29,042 nt of DNA from CAZTLI01 sp964614375 (GTDB taxonomy: Bacteria > Chloroflexota > Anaerolineae > Aggregatilineales > Phototrophicaceae): the NCBI GenBank assembly GCA_964614375.1, contig CAZTLI010000010.1, positions 1-29,042 of the forward strand, in the 5' to 3' direction. The position numbers were made by a program, and so were the translations under genes. Each line of letters opens with the position of its first letter. The stretch's first letter is position 1. Below the pieces are notes generated by a model. The model saw only the letters and a list, made by a program, of their open reading frames with translations. It did not search any database and had not been told where the DNA came from. Below are positions 14,935 through 22,114 of the stretch, piece after piece.

Positions 14935-14964
14935 TTGTGTTTCGTTTCCGCCTTGTTGTACAAT
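14935..14964 (+). promoter_or_regulatory. Candidate promoter of the large TPR gene
   Basis: TTGTGT (14935-14940), an 18-base spacer and TACAAT (14959-14964) lie about 68 bases before the GTG start at 15032, immediately after the transposase stub. Confidence 0.42.
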
Positions 14965-15031
14965 GATGGGGTATGTTTATCGTGAAATAGTCTTATCTAT
15001 AATTATTTACCAGACTTGCAGGGGGCGATAC

Positions 15032-17848
15032 GTGTCCAGCGAACAAGCACGCGACTTGCGACAACGAGGGATAGCGGCGGCAAAGGCCGGTCAAAAAGAG
15101 GCCGCACGCCAATTACTCCAGCAGGCCATCAAACTTGAACCCAATAACGAGTCGGCATGGTTGTGGATGACCAGCATCGCGACAGACACGCGAGAGAAGC
15201 TGTTTTGTCTGAAAAAATTGTTGGAAATCAATCCACAGAATGCCACCGCACTACAGGCATTGAAGGCGCTCGGCATCACACCAGAGAAATTGCTCGGTCA
15301 AGATACCCCCGCAGCCGCACCACCCGCCGCGCCCCCACCTGCCACATCCGCCCCTTCGCCTATATCGCCACCCGCCTATGACTCGCTGCGTGAATATGCC
15401 TATGCTGACGAACCGGAAGACGACCCCCGCCAATCCGCCTATTTAGAAGGCATGGAGATTCCGACTCCGGGCGAGGCCGGTCTGCCCGTACCCGACCCCA
15501 CATGGTTAGACAGTGCGGTTGAGGAAGCCAACGAAATCGTGCAGGGCTATCTCTATGCCACATCCGAAGCAGACACCATCAACTGGGTGAAGAAAGAGAA
15601 ACGTCGCGCGGGCGAACGCGATGTCCTCGTGCTGCGGTTTCAGGTCGGGGCGACGATCTTTGCCGTCTTGACTGTCGTGGCATTGGTCGCAGGCGCAATT
15701 ATCCTCAACAATCCCGATGCGCGTGCGGTCTTGTTCGCGCCCACACACACCGCCACAGCGACATTCACCGTCACGCCGACAGCGACACTCGGTATTACGC
15801 CGACGCCTTCTTCGACACCCGACATCACCCTCACGCCCAGTCCAACAATCGACCCCTTCATCACACCCGGACGCCGTGATGTCACACCGAGTCAGACGCC
15901 AATCGGTGAGTTCCTGCCCGTGTTTGCTGACCCCGCGATTCGCACCGCCGTCGCGCTGTTGAACAACAACGACCCCGAACCCGTTTTCCCACTGGTCGGC
16001 ACACAGGCAATTATTGATGGGCGCTTTAATCCCAATACGGGCTATACCGAGGCCATCGCCTACCTGCGGCGCGGCGACCCCGACACCGCACTGGAAACGA
16101 TTCAAGCGGCAGAAGCACAATGGCTAGCCGAAGCCCCCGGCGAACCCTTCGGCGACATCATCAATGTGGGTTATGCCGAAATTGAATTGGAATTGGCACA
16201 GCGGGCGCTGGCTGCGGGCAGGACGGCAGAGGCCGAAGATTATTTTGACGACATCGAAACGCGCATGGAAGAAACCATCGCCAGCAACCCGCGTTACACA
16301 CTGGCCTATGTCTTCCTCGCGCGGCGCTATAGTCTGGAAGGCAATCTTGACGCCGCGTTGGAAGTCATCAACGGCGCTTTTGAACGTGTCCCCGAACTCA
16401 TCCGTGATACGTATCTGCGTGAGGAACGAACTCGTATCTACTTCGCGCAGGGCGATTATGACAGTGCCCGTCAGGAGGCCTACGAAACGCTCTATATCGA
16501 CCCCTTCAATGAGGCGGCGCTGGCTATTCAGGTTGAATCGGCGTTGGCGCAAGACCTGCCCGGTTGGGCCGTCATCTACAGTCAAGAATATCTGATTCGC
16601 TATCCCAACAGCGTGCGCGGCTTCAAACTGTGGGCGGATGCTCATCTACTCGAAGGCAAGACCGACCTCGCGCTGGATTATTATTCACGGGCGCTGCAAG
16701 GTGACGAAACCGACCCCTATTATATTCCAGCGCTGCTGGCGCGGGCGGAATTGTACCAGCGGCAGGGGCGTTATAGTCTGGCGGCGGACGATTATTCACG
16801 CGCCTTTGACCTCACCGAAGACCCGATCTATCGCGCCACGCGAATGCAGATGGCCTATCTGGGTGGGGATTATGAAACCGCGCAGGACGATGCCGCCGCC
16901 TTATTGGGTGAAGGTGTCATCCCCGACGCTGAAATCCTGCTCATCCAGGCGCGGATTCTGGTCGATCAAGCCGAAGCGGGCGCTGAGGACACCTATTCCG
17001 AAGCGCGCGACCTGCTCAATCGCAGTCTCGGCAGTGGCTTGAGCGGCGGCTTGCGACCTGTTGCCGAAGAATACCTCGCACGGGCTGAACTCACACTCGG
17101 CAATTATCCCGCCGCGCTCAATGCCATCAACCGCGCGATAGATGCAGCCGACAGCGGCAGCAGACGGTATATACGCGGGCAGATTTACGAAGCGCAAGGG
17201 TCGTATGCCGCTGCCCGTGATGATTACGACTGGATACTGACATGGAGCAGCATCTACCCCTATACCTTCCGGGATGAAGTCAGGCTGCGATTAGAATATA
17301 CGCAAGCCATCACCCGCATTCCCGATGATTGGGCGCTGCTCAGTGCGGATACCGTGGCGCTGTGGCTGCCAGAAAGTTTCGTCGGGGGCGCTGTTGATAT
17401 AGAGGCAATTCGCGAAGAATTGGCAGATGTAAATCCAGACTTTGCCGATACTGCCGACACCATCGACCCGGATTCGGTGCTGTTCTGGGCATTCGACTCG
17501 GAAGTAGAAGCAGGCGACCCGCTCACCAACGTCAACATCACGTCTGAAGCTGTGCCCGACGGCGAAACGCTGGCATCCTACTTCGAGGCACAGGTCGAAG
17601 CCTTGCCGACCGGCATTCGCGTCATCGAGCAAGAGCTTATCACGGTCATTGGGCAGGATGCTGCACGGCTCATCGTAGAAGCGACGGTTTCTGGCACGCG
17701 CTTACGCCTGATTATCTATGTCTATATTCAGGACGAGACAGCCTATGCGCTCACACTGACGACTGCGGCGGCGCAATTTGAAGAACGCCTGCCGGACTTC
17801 GAGCGCACGGCGACCTTGTTCATCGCCGGGCTTGCGTTTAGTCCATAA
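15032..17848 (+). CDS. Large membrane-anchored TPR protein
   Basis: The 938-residue protein has a GTG start, chosen because AGGGGG lies 6 bases upstream and because the TPR region begins at once. An ATG at 14873 would add 53 residues encoded over the transposase stub. Residues 1-90 form a cytoplasmic TPR-like hairpin (RQRGIAAAKAGQKEAARQLL and onward), followed by a Pro/Ala-rich stretch. One membrane helix lies at about 203-226. A Thr/Pro-rich linker (238-291) leads to an extracytoplasmic TPR solenoid (about 300-765) containing units such as ALDYYSRALQGDETDPYY and YSLAADDYSRAFDL. The last 150 residues form an alpha/beta domain (WALLSADTVALWLPESF to the end) resembling PsbP/Mog1-like folds. It is probably a cell-surface scaffold, with unknown partners. 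Confidence 0.82.
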   Translation: MSSEQARDLRQRGIAAAKAGQKEAARQLLQQAIKLEPNNESAWLWMTSIATDTREKLFCLKKLLEINPQNATALQALKALGITPEKLLGQDTPAAAPPAAPPPATSAPSPISPPAYDSLREYAYADEPEDDPRQSAYLEGMEIPTPGEAGLPVPDPTWLDSAVEEANEIVQGYLYATSEADTINWVKKEKRRAGERDVLVLRFQVGATIFAVLTVVALVAGAIILNNPDARAVLFAPTHTATATFTVTPTATLGITPTPSSTPDITLTPSPTIDPFITPGRRDVTPSQTPIGEFLPVFADPAIRTAVALLNNNDPEPVFPLVGTQAIIDGRFNPNTGYTEAIAYLRRGDPDTALETIQAAEAQWLAEAPGEPFGDIINVGYAEIELELAQRALAAGRTAEAEDYFDDIETRMEETIASNPRYTLAYVFLARRYSLEGNLDAALEVINGAFERVPELIRDTYLREERTRIYFAQGDYDSARQEAYETLYIDPFNEAALAIQVESALAQDLPGWAVIYSQEYLIRYPNSVRGFKLWADAHLLEGKTDLALDYYSRALQGDETDPYYIPALLARAELYQRQGRYSLAADDYSRAFDLTEDPIYRATRMQMAYLGGDYETAQDDAAALLGEGVIPDAEILLIQARILVDQAEAGAEDTYSEARDLLNRSLGSGLSGGLRPVAEEYLARAELTLGNYPAALNAINRAIDAADSGSRRYIRGQIYEAQGSYAAARDDYDWILTWSSIYPYTFRDEVRLRLEYTQAITRIPDDWALLSADTVALWLPESFVGGAVDIEAIREELADVNPDFADTADTIDPDSVLFWAFDSEVEAGDPLTNVNITSEAVPDGETLASYFEAQVEALPTGIRVIEQELITVIGQDAARLIVEATVSGTRLRLIIYVYIQDETAYALTLTTAAAQFEERLPDFERTATLFIAGLAFSP

Positions 17849-17879
17849 TCGCAACGTGCCCTAACCGCGCTTTTCAAAA

Positions 17880-17914
17880 GACCGTTGTGAACAGTTCACG
17901 ACGGTCGCTTTTTT
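17880..17914 (+). terminator. Strong intrinsic terminator
   Basis: GACCGTTGTGAA (17880-17891) pairs with TTCACGACGGTC (17895-17906) over 12 bp with one T-G pair and a 3-base loop, followed by GC and six Ts. It ends the large TPR transcript. Confidence 0.85.
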
Positions 17915-17930
17915 ATTATCGAAACGACTG

Positions 17931-17957
17931 TTCACGTCACTCGCGCCACGTTATACT
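17931..17957 (+). promoter_or_regulatory. Possible promoter of the glycosyltransferase gene
   Basis: TATACT (17952-17957) is a good -10 box, about 48 bases before the ATG at 18005. The nearest -35-like hexamer, TTCACG (17931-17936), is only 15 bases away, so only the -10 is persuasive. Confidence 0.3.
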
Positions 17958-18004
17958 ACGACGCTGCCTGACCGATTTTGCGCCAGCGGCTCAAAAGGAC
18001 ATCT

Positions 18005-19126
18005 ATGCACATCGGCCTCAACGCCCATCTGTTATCCAGCCAGCCCGGTTATCGTTCCGCCGGGATACACAGTTACATCGACCACCTGCTGCGCTATTTG
18101 CCGGAAGCGGTGCCGGATGACTGGCAGTTGACGGCGATGGTTGGCGGCGCGAATCAGGCGGCATACGATGGTGTGACGATGCGCCGCGCACGATTAGATA
18201 CCGAATCGCCCATCAAGCGCATCCTGTGGGAACAGGCCATCCAGCCGTTTCAATTGGGTGCATTTGACCTGTATCATGCAATGGCCTTTGTCGCGCCGAT
18301 GGCGCTCAATAAGCCAATGGTCGTCACGGTGTACGATTTAACCTTCATGCGCTATCCCGAACGCCTTGCGACTGCCCGCCGATTGTATTTGCGCGCCTTG
18401 ACTGCCCGCACCTGTCGCCGCGCTCAACGTATTATCGCCATTTCACACAGCACCGCCCGCGATTTGACTGACCTGCTGGACATCCCGCCCGAAACAATCG
18501 ACGTGACGCCGCTGGCCTATGACGCCGCTGTCTTTCGTCCGCTGCCACAAGAAGCGGTGGCTGCCTTTCGTAAACGCCTGCATTTACCAGACCGATACTG
18601 GTTGTATCTGGGCACGATTGAGCCACGCAAAAACCTCACAACGCTGCTCGAAGCCTACGCCCAACTGCCGGAGCGTGCGCGTCTGCCGCTGGTACTGGCG
18701 GGGGGCAAAGGCTGGCAGTTTGAGGATGTTTTCGCCACGATTAACCGTCACAAACTCAACGATAAGGTGCTGCTGCCGGGATTTATCCCTGCCGACGCTG
18801 TGCCGTTCTGGTACAATAGCGCCGAACTATTCATTTACCCCTCCGTTTTTGAGGGATTCGGTCTGCCCGTGCTGGAAGCGATGGCCTGTGGGACGCCGGT
18901 TATCACATCGAACGTGTCGTCGCTGCCAGAGGTGGCGGGTGATGCGGGGCTGTGCCTGCCGCCGCACGAGGTAGACACATGGAGGGACGCCCTCCAACGG
19001 GCTTTCCACGATGCAGCATGGCGCGATAGGGCACGAACTGCCGGATTACAGGCAGCACGCGCATTTACATGGGCACGCACCGCACAACTGACGGTTGATA
19101 GTTACCGCCGCGCCGTACAGCGATAG
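18005..19126 (+). CDS. GT4-family glycosyltransferase
   Basis: The 373-residue GT-B fold enzyme begins with the Rossmann strand MHIGLNAHLL and a GYRSAGIHSYI loop. The second half begins at about residue 190 with YWLYLGTIEPRKNLTTLL, the usual GT4 inter-domain opening (GTIEPRKN). The nucleotide-sugar-binding block FIYPSVFEGFGLPVLEAMACGTPVI contains the EGFGLPVLE (E-x7-E) signature. It transfers a sugar from an NDP-sugar to an acceptor glycan while retaining anomeric configuration. The donor and acceptor are unknown. AAGGA lies 6 bases before the chosen ATG, and the in-frame 17978 start lacks one. The gene ends 6 bases before the sugar-transferase start, so the pair is an operon for a surface polysaccharide. 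Confidence 0.9.
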   Translation: MHIGLNAHLLSSQPGYRSAGIHSYIDHLLRYLPEAVPDDWQLTAMVGGANQAAYDGVTMRRARLDTESPIKRILWEQAIQPFQLGAFDLYHAMAFVAPMALNKPMVVTVYDLTFMRYPERLATARRLYLRALTARTCRRAQRIIAISHSTARDLTDLLDIPPETIDVTPLAYDAAVFRPLPQEAVAAFRKRLHLPDRYWLYLGTIEPRKNLTTLLEAYAQLPERARLPLVLAGGKGWQFEDVFATINRHKLNDKVLLPGFIPADAVPFWYNSAELFIYPSVFEGFGLPVLEAMACGTPVITSNVSSLPEVAGDAGLCLPPHEVDTWRDALQRAFHDAAWRDRARTAGLQAARAFTWARTAQLTVDSYRRAVQR

Positions 19127-19132
19127 GACGAT

Positions 19133-20587
19133 ATGAACGATAATCAGCAGCACCACCCGCCAACCTTCCCATCCCCAGAACCACGCTGGCTGTTCCCTGC
19201 GTTGGATGCGGCGCTGGGATTCGCAGCGTTTGCGCTGGGTTATATCGCTCGCTATGACTTGCAGATTCTGCGCCCGGTCTTCGACCCCAATCGCAGCGGA
19301 TTCGCGCCCTATATCCCCTATGGGCTGATTTACATCCTGCTGATTTATTTGAGCTTTCAGGGCAGCGGCCTCTATCGTGCGTTGCGTGGTCGCAGCTTCA
19401 TGGAAGAGGTGTCGGTCATCATCAACGGCGTGGCGCGGGCGACATTTGTGCTGCTCAGTCTGTTTTTCCTGTTTCAGCCACTGGTCTTCAGCCGATTGAT
19501 GCTGCTGTATGTGGCGGTGATTACAATTGGGCTGCTGGCGCTGGCGCGGATTATCCGGCGGATGGTGTTGGCGAATCTCCGCAATCGGGGCGTAGGCGTG
19601 CAGCGGGTGCTGCTGGTCGGCGTTGGGGATGTAGGGCAAGCGATTCTCCGCACGATGGTCGCGCGCAAAGAATTGGGTTATGCGCCCGTTGGGTATATCG
19701 ACGACAATCCCGAACGGGGCAGTGTCAACATTGGACGAGTCATCGGTTTAGGTGGATTGGATAATCTGTCCGAAGCGCTTGGCAAGCACAATGTCGAATT
19801 GGTGATTATCACGCTGCGCTGGAAACACCATGACCGCATCATGCACATTATTGAGACCTGTCGGCAGGCGGGCGTGGATGTGCGCGTTGTGCCAGATGTG
19901 TTCCAGTTGAATCTACGACAGGTACAGGTTGAAAATCTGGATGGTATCCCGCTGCTGGGTGTGACCGGCAGCGAACCGCTGCGTGGCACGAATCGGCTGC
20001 TCAAACGGGCGATAGATATTGGCCTGATTGTGCTGGCCCTGCCGATTCTCATCCCCCTGATTCTCCTGATTGCCCTCGCCATCCGTCTGGAATCGCCGGG
20101 GGCGGTTTTTTATCATCAGCGGCGCGTGGGGGAGAATGGCAAGCCATTCAATATGCTGAAGTTCCGCAGCATGATTCCGGGTGCGGATCAACTGCACGCC
20201 GAAATTGTCAGGGCGTCGGGCGAAGACCCACGCCATCCCAAACTGAAAGATGACCCGCGTGTCACCCGAGTCGGTAAATTTTTGCGCCAGACCAGTCTGG
20301 ATGAACTGCCCAATATCTTTAATGTCGTGCGCGGACAAATGAGCCTCGTGGGGCCGCGCCCGCCCACACCCGATGAGGTCGAACTCTATGAATCATGGCA
20401 GATGCAGCGCCTCAAGACCATTCCCGGCATGACCGGACTCTGGCAAGTCAGCGGACGCAGTGACGTGCCGTTTGAGGAAATGTGTTTGCTGGACATCTAT
20501 TATATCGAGAACTGGTCTATCAAGCTCGATGCCCAGATTCTGATGATGACCCTGCCCCGTGTCCTCCTCCGCAGCGGGGCGTATTGA
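19133..20587 (+). CDS. Polyprenyl-phosphate sugar phosphotransferase (WcaJ-like)
   Basis: The 484-residue protein starts exopolysaccharide repeat synthesis by moving a sugar-1-phosphate (glucose or galactose type) to undecaprenyl phosphate. N-terminal membrane helices lie at about 18-40, 60-80, 98-117 and 122-142. A CoA-binding-like Rossmann domain (about 155-270) has the loop GVGDVGQA at 163-170. Another helix lies at 292-318, followed by the catalytic bacterial sugar transferase domain with RRVGENGKPFNMLKFRSM (330-347), LDELPNIFNVVRGQMSLVGP (389-408) and PGMTGLWQVSGRSD (431-444). These match the bacterial sugar transferase family. AGGA lies 5 bases before the ATG. The length is typical of WcaJ/EpsL-like enzymes. 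The preceding glycosyltransferase is its likely partner. Confidence 0.93.
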   Translation: MNDNQQHHPPTFPSPEPRWLFPALDAALGFAAFALGYIARYDLQILRPVFDPNRSGFAPYIPYGLIYILLIYLSFQGSGLYRALRGRSFMEEVSVIINGVARATFVLLSLFFLFQPLVFSRLMLLYVAVITIGLLALARIIRRMVLANLRNRGVGVQRVLLVGVGDVGQAILRTMVARKELGYAPVGYIDDNPERGSVNIGRVIGLGGLDNLSEALGKHNVELVIITLRWKHHDRIMHIIETCRQAGVDVRVVPDVFQLNLRQVQVENLDGIPLLGVTGSEPLRGTNRLLKRAIDIGLIVLALPILIPLILLIALAIRLESPGAVFYHQRRVGENGKPFNMLKFRSMIPGADQLHAEIVRASGEDPRHPKLKDDPRVTRVGKFLRQTSLDELPNIFNVVRGQMSLVGPRPPTPDEVELYESWQMQRLKTIPGMTGLWQVSGRSDVPFEEMCLLDIYYIENWSIKLDAQILMMTLPRVLLRSGAY

Positions 20588-20706
20588 TGGCGCAATGTCC
20601 CTCTGGGGGTTAAAACCGCACGACTACAAAAAACCAGGTCTGCTCAAGTGACTCAAGGTCTCCCTCCACGACAGCCGGATATGTTGCTATCACAGCAGCC
20701 ATCCGC

Positions 20707-20735
20707 TTGACACTCGAACAAAGATACTATATAGT
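20707..20735 (+). promoter_or_regulatory. Consensus promoter of the ArsR gene
   Basis: TTGACA (20707-20712) is a perfect -35, with a 17-base spacer and TATAGT (20730-20735). The expected transcription start, 7-8 bases downstream, falls at 20742-20743, exactly on the ATG of the ArsR gene, so the transcript appears leaderless. Confidence 0.8.
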
Positions 20736-20754
20736 TAACCGTATGGTTAACTAT
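20731..20754. promoter_or_regulatory. ArsR-type operator, first copy
   Basis: A 10-base perfect inverted repeat has core arms TAGTTAACC (20732-20740) and GGTTAACTA (20745-20753) around a 4-base centre, with one further A/T pair outside. It spans the -10 box and the start codon. A second, less perfect copy lies at 21581-21600. This is the expected autorepressor site of the adjacent ArsR protein. Confidence 0.8.
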
Positions 20755-21090
20755 GAGCCGCCGTCCCTTGACCAGATATTCTCCGCGCTGTCCGACCCGA
20801 CACGGCGCGCAATCTTATTGCGTCTGACAGACGGCGAGGCGACGGTATCGGAAGTGGCTGAACCGTTTGAAATGACCGCCCCGGCGATTTCCAAACATTT
20901 GCGTGTGTTGGAAGAGGCTGGACTCATCACACGGCGCAAAGATGGACGCACACACTATCTGCACCTGAATGCCAGCACGCTCAAAGATGCTGCCGATTGG
21001 CTGGCACACTATAAAGCATTCTGGGAAACGCAGATTGATTCACTCGAACGCTATCTACAGGAGACAGATGATGACCATACCTCCCCCTGA
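20743..21090 (+). CDS. ArsR-family transcriptional repressor
   Basis: The 115-residue winged-helix protein is typical of the ArsR/SdpR-like branch. The signature ALSDPTRRAILLRLTDGEATVSEVA covers helices 1-3. MTAPAISKHLRVLEEAGLI is the recognition helix and turn, and RRKDGRTHYLHL forms the wing. There is no metal-binding cysteine pair (no ELCVCDL type motif), so it is not a metal sensor of the ArsR/SmtB kind. It resembles the regulators usually paired with SRPBCC/AHSA1 genes. The ATG at 20743 is preferred over an upstream TTG (20707), because that TTG is the -35 box itself. The stop overlaps the next gene by 20 bases, giving a co-translated operon. Confidence 0.88.
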   Translation: MVNYEPPSLDQIFSALSDPTRRAILLRLTDGEATVSEVAEPFEMTAPAISKHLRVLEEAGLITRRKDGRTHYLHLNASTLKDAADWLAHYKAFWETQIDSLERYLQETDDDHTSP

Positions 21091-21520
21091 TACGGGCGTA
21101 TCACTCACGATGCGGCGCATATTGAACGCCCCGCGTGAAAAAGTCTTCAAGGCATGGATTGATGCCGAGGCGATGACGCGCTGGTTTCGTCCCGGTGGCA
21201 AAGCCCCTGTTGTCTCGCTCGACGTGAGAGTCGGCGGTATCTATCGTATCGACATCATTCAGGGTGATGGTAGTGCCATCCCGGTGACAGGCAAATATGT
21301 CGAAATCGTGCGCCCGGAAAAATTGGTGTTTACGTGGATATGGGTCAACGACAGCGAACAACGCGAAATGCTCGTGACCGTCGAATTCCATGAGCATGAT
21401 GAGGGCACGGAATTGGTGCTGCGCCATGATCGCCTCGCCAATCAGGACAGTGCCGACAGCCATCGTGTGGGTTGGGATGCCTGCCTGAACGGGCTTGTTC
21501 CCCTGTTAGTGGAAGCCTGA
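21071..21520 (+). CDS. SRPBCC (AHSA1-like) domain protein 1
   Basis: The 149-residue single START-fold domain opens with VSLTMRRILNAPREKVFKAWIDAEAMTRWF, which matches the first strand and helix of Aha1-C-like SRPBCC proteins. VGGIYRIDI and GKYVEIVRPEKLVFTW are the middle strands. The C-terminal helix carries DSADSHRVGWDACLNGLVPLL, the W-x4-L pattern. These domains form a hydrophobic pocket, and genes like this often lie next to ArsR-type regulators, but the ligand is unknown. An adjacent ATG at 21068 gives the alternative start MM. AGGAG lies 7 bases before the chosen ATG (21071), against 4 for the other. It is co-transcribed with the repressor gene and overlaps its end. Confidence 0.83.
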   Translation: MTIPPPDTGVSLTMRRILNAPREKVFKAWIDAEAMTRWFRPGGKAPVVSLDVRVGGIYRIDIIQGDGSAIPVTGKYVEIVRPEKLVFTWIWVNDSEQREMLVTVEFHEHDEGTELVLRHDRLANQDSADSHRVGWDACLNGLVPLLVEA

Positions 21521-21580
21521 TGTCGATCTGTATGCCGCTGTCTATCACAGTTTCTGGATGTAACCCTTTTTTTCGTTCAG

Positions 21581-21600
21581 TAGTTAACCAAACGGTTAAG
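21581..21600. promoter_or_regulatory. ArsR-type operator, second copy
   Basis: TAGTTAACC (21581-21589), a 4-base centre and GGTTAA (21594-21599) repeat the operator of the repressor gene with the same spacing, but the last three positions of the right arm diverge. It lies 20 bases upstream of the second SRPBCC gene, so that gene is probably under the same repressor. Confidence 0.75.
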
Positions 21601-21619
21601 TTTATAGAGGAGTATTGTC

Positions 21620-22039
21620 ATGCCAGATATACTGCACGAAGTCGTTATCCAAAGCACACCCGATAAGGTCTATCAAGCCCTGACCAAACAGGATGGTCTT
21701 GCGGCATGGTGGACAACCAACAGCAAAGCGCAGCCAAAGGAAGGGTCAAGCAGTGAATTTGGCTTCTCCAATCCGGCTTTCACTATCAAGCTGGATGTGA
21801 AGAAACTGAATCCACAGCAATACGTCGAATGGACGGTGAAGCAGGGCGCGCCCGATTGGCAAGGTACGCGCATAACGTGGGATTTGACACCGGTGGATAA
21901 TGGTACAAAGGTGCTGCTCGGTCATCGCGACTATGCTTCTACCGAAGGCTCGTTCGCCAGCGTCAGCTACAATTGGGCGTGGTTTCTCACCAGCCTGAAG
22001 ACCTACCTCGAAACCGGCAAAGGCACACCTGTATCGTGA
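21620..22039 (+). CDS. SRPBCC (AHSA1-like) domain protein 2
   Basis: The 139-residue protein has the same fold as its neighbour but only distant similarity. It opens with ILHEVVIQSTPDKVYQALTKQDGLAAWW, continues with KLNPQQYVEWTVKQ and THITW-like strand sequence (RITWDLTPVD), and closes with the helix SVSYNWAWFLTSLKTYLETGKG. The WAWFLTSLKTYLETG ending is characteristic of the SRPBCC branch often found near ArsR genes. GAGGAG 7-12 bases upstream supports the ATG. The operator at 21581-21600 ties it to the adjacent ArsR repressor. A hairpin follows at 22066. Confidence 0.82.
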   Translation: MPDILHEVVIQSTPDKVYQALTKQDGLAAWWTTNSKAQPKEGSSSEFGFSNPAFTIKLDVKKLNPQQYVEWTVKQGAPDWQGTRITWDLTPVDNGTKVLLGHRDYASTEGSFASVSYNWAWFLTSLKTYLETGKGTPVS

Positions 22040-22065
22040 CTGTGATTGCGTGCTAGACGCTGAAA

Positions 22066-22088
22066 GGGCGAGTCAATGCGACTCGCCC
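22066..22088. terminator. Hairpin between convergent genes
   Basis: GGGCGAGTC (22066-22074) and GACTCGCCC (22080-22088) form a perfect 9-bp stem with a 5-base loop between the SRPBCC gene and the convergent cytochrome fusion gene. There is only a weak T-rich tail, so it is a terminator-like hairpin, possibly acting for both strands. Confidence 0.5.
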
Positions 22089-22114
22089 CTGTAATTGTTC
22101 CCTAGCGCAGCCCA

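Larger units (their letters stand above)
14636..15031. other. 396-bp intergenic region
   Basis: It holds the promoter of the thioesterase pair (minus strand, 14674-14702), the 3' stub of a transposase gene (14779-14907), and a promoter candidate for the large TPR gene (14935-14964). Confidence 0.55.

Noticed and set aside
14873..15031. Longer ATG-started N-terminus of the large TPR protein
   Set aside because: It runs over the transposase stub, has no ribosome-binding site, and the GTG at 15032 has a perfect one.
15506..16120. Minus-strand ORF of 204 residues opposite the large TPR gene
   Set aside because: It is a Cys/Gly/Arg-rich shadow without a start context. The plus frame reads as TPR, helix and linker.
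20707..20742. TTG start that would extend the ArsR gene by 12 codons
   Set aside because: The TTG is the first half of a perfect -35 hexamer with a well-spaced -10, and the added residues are unlike the family N-terminus.
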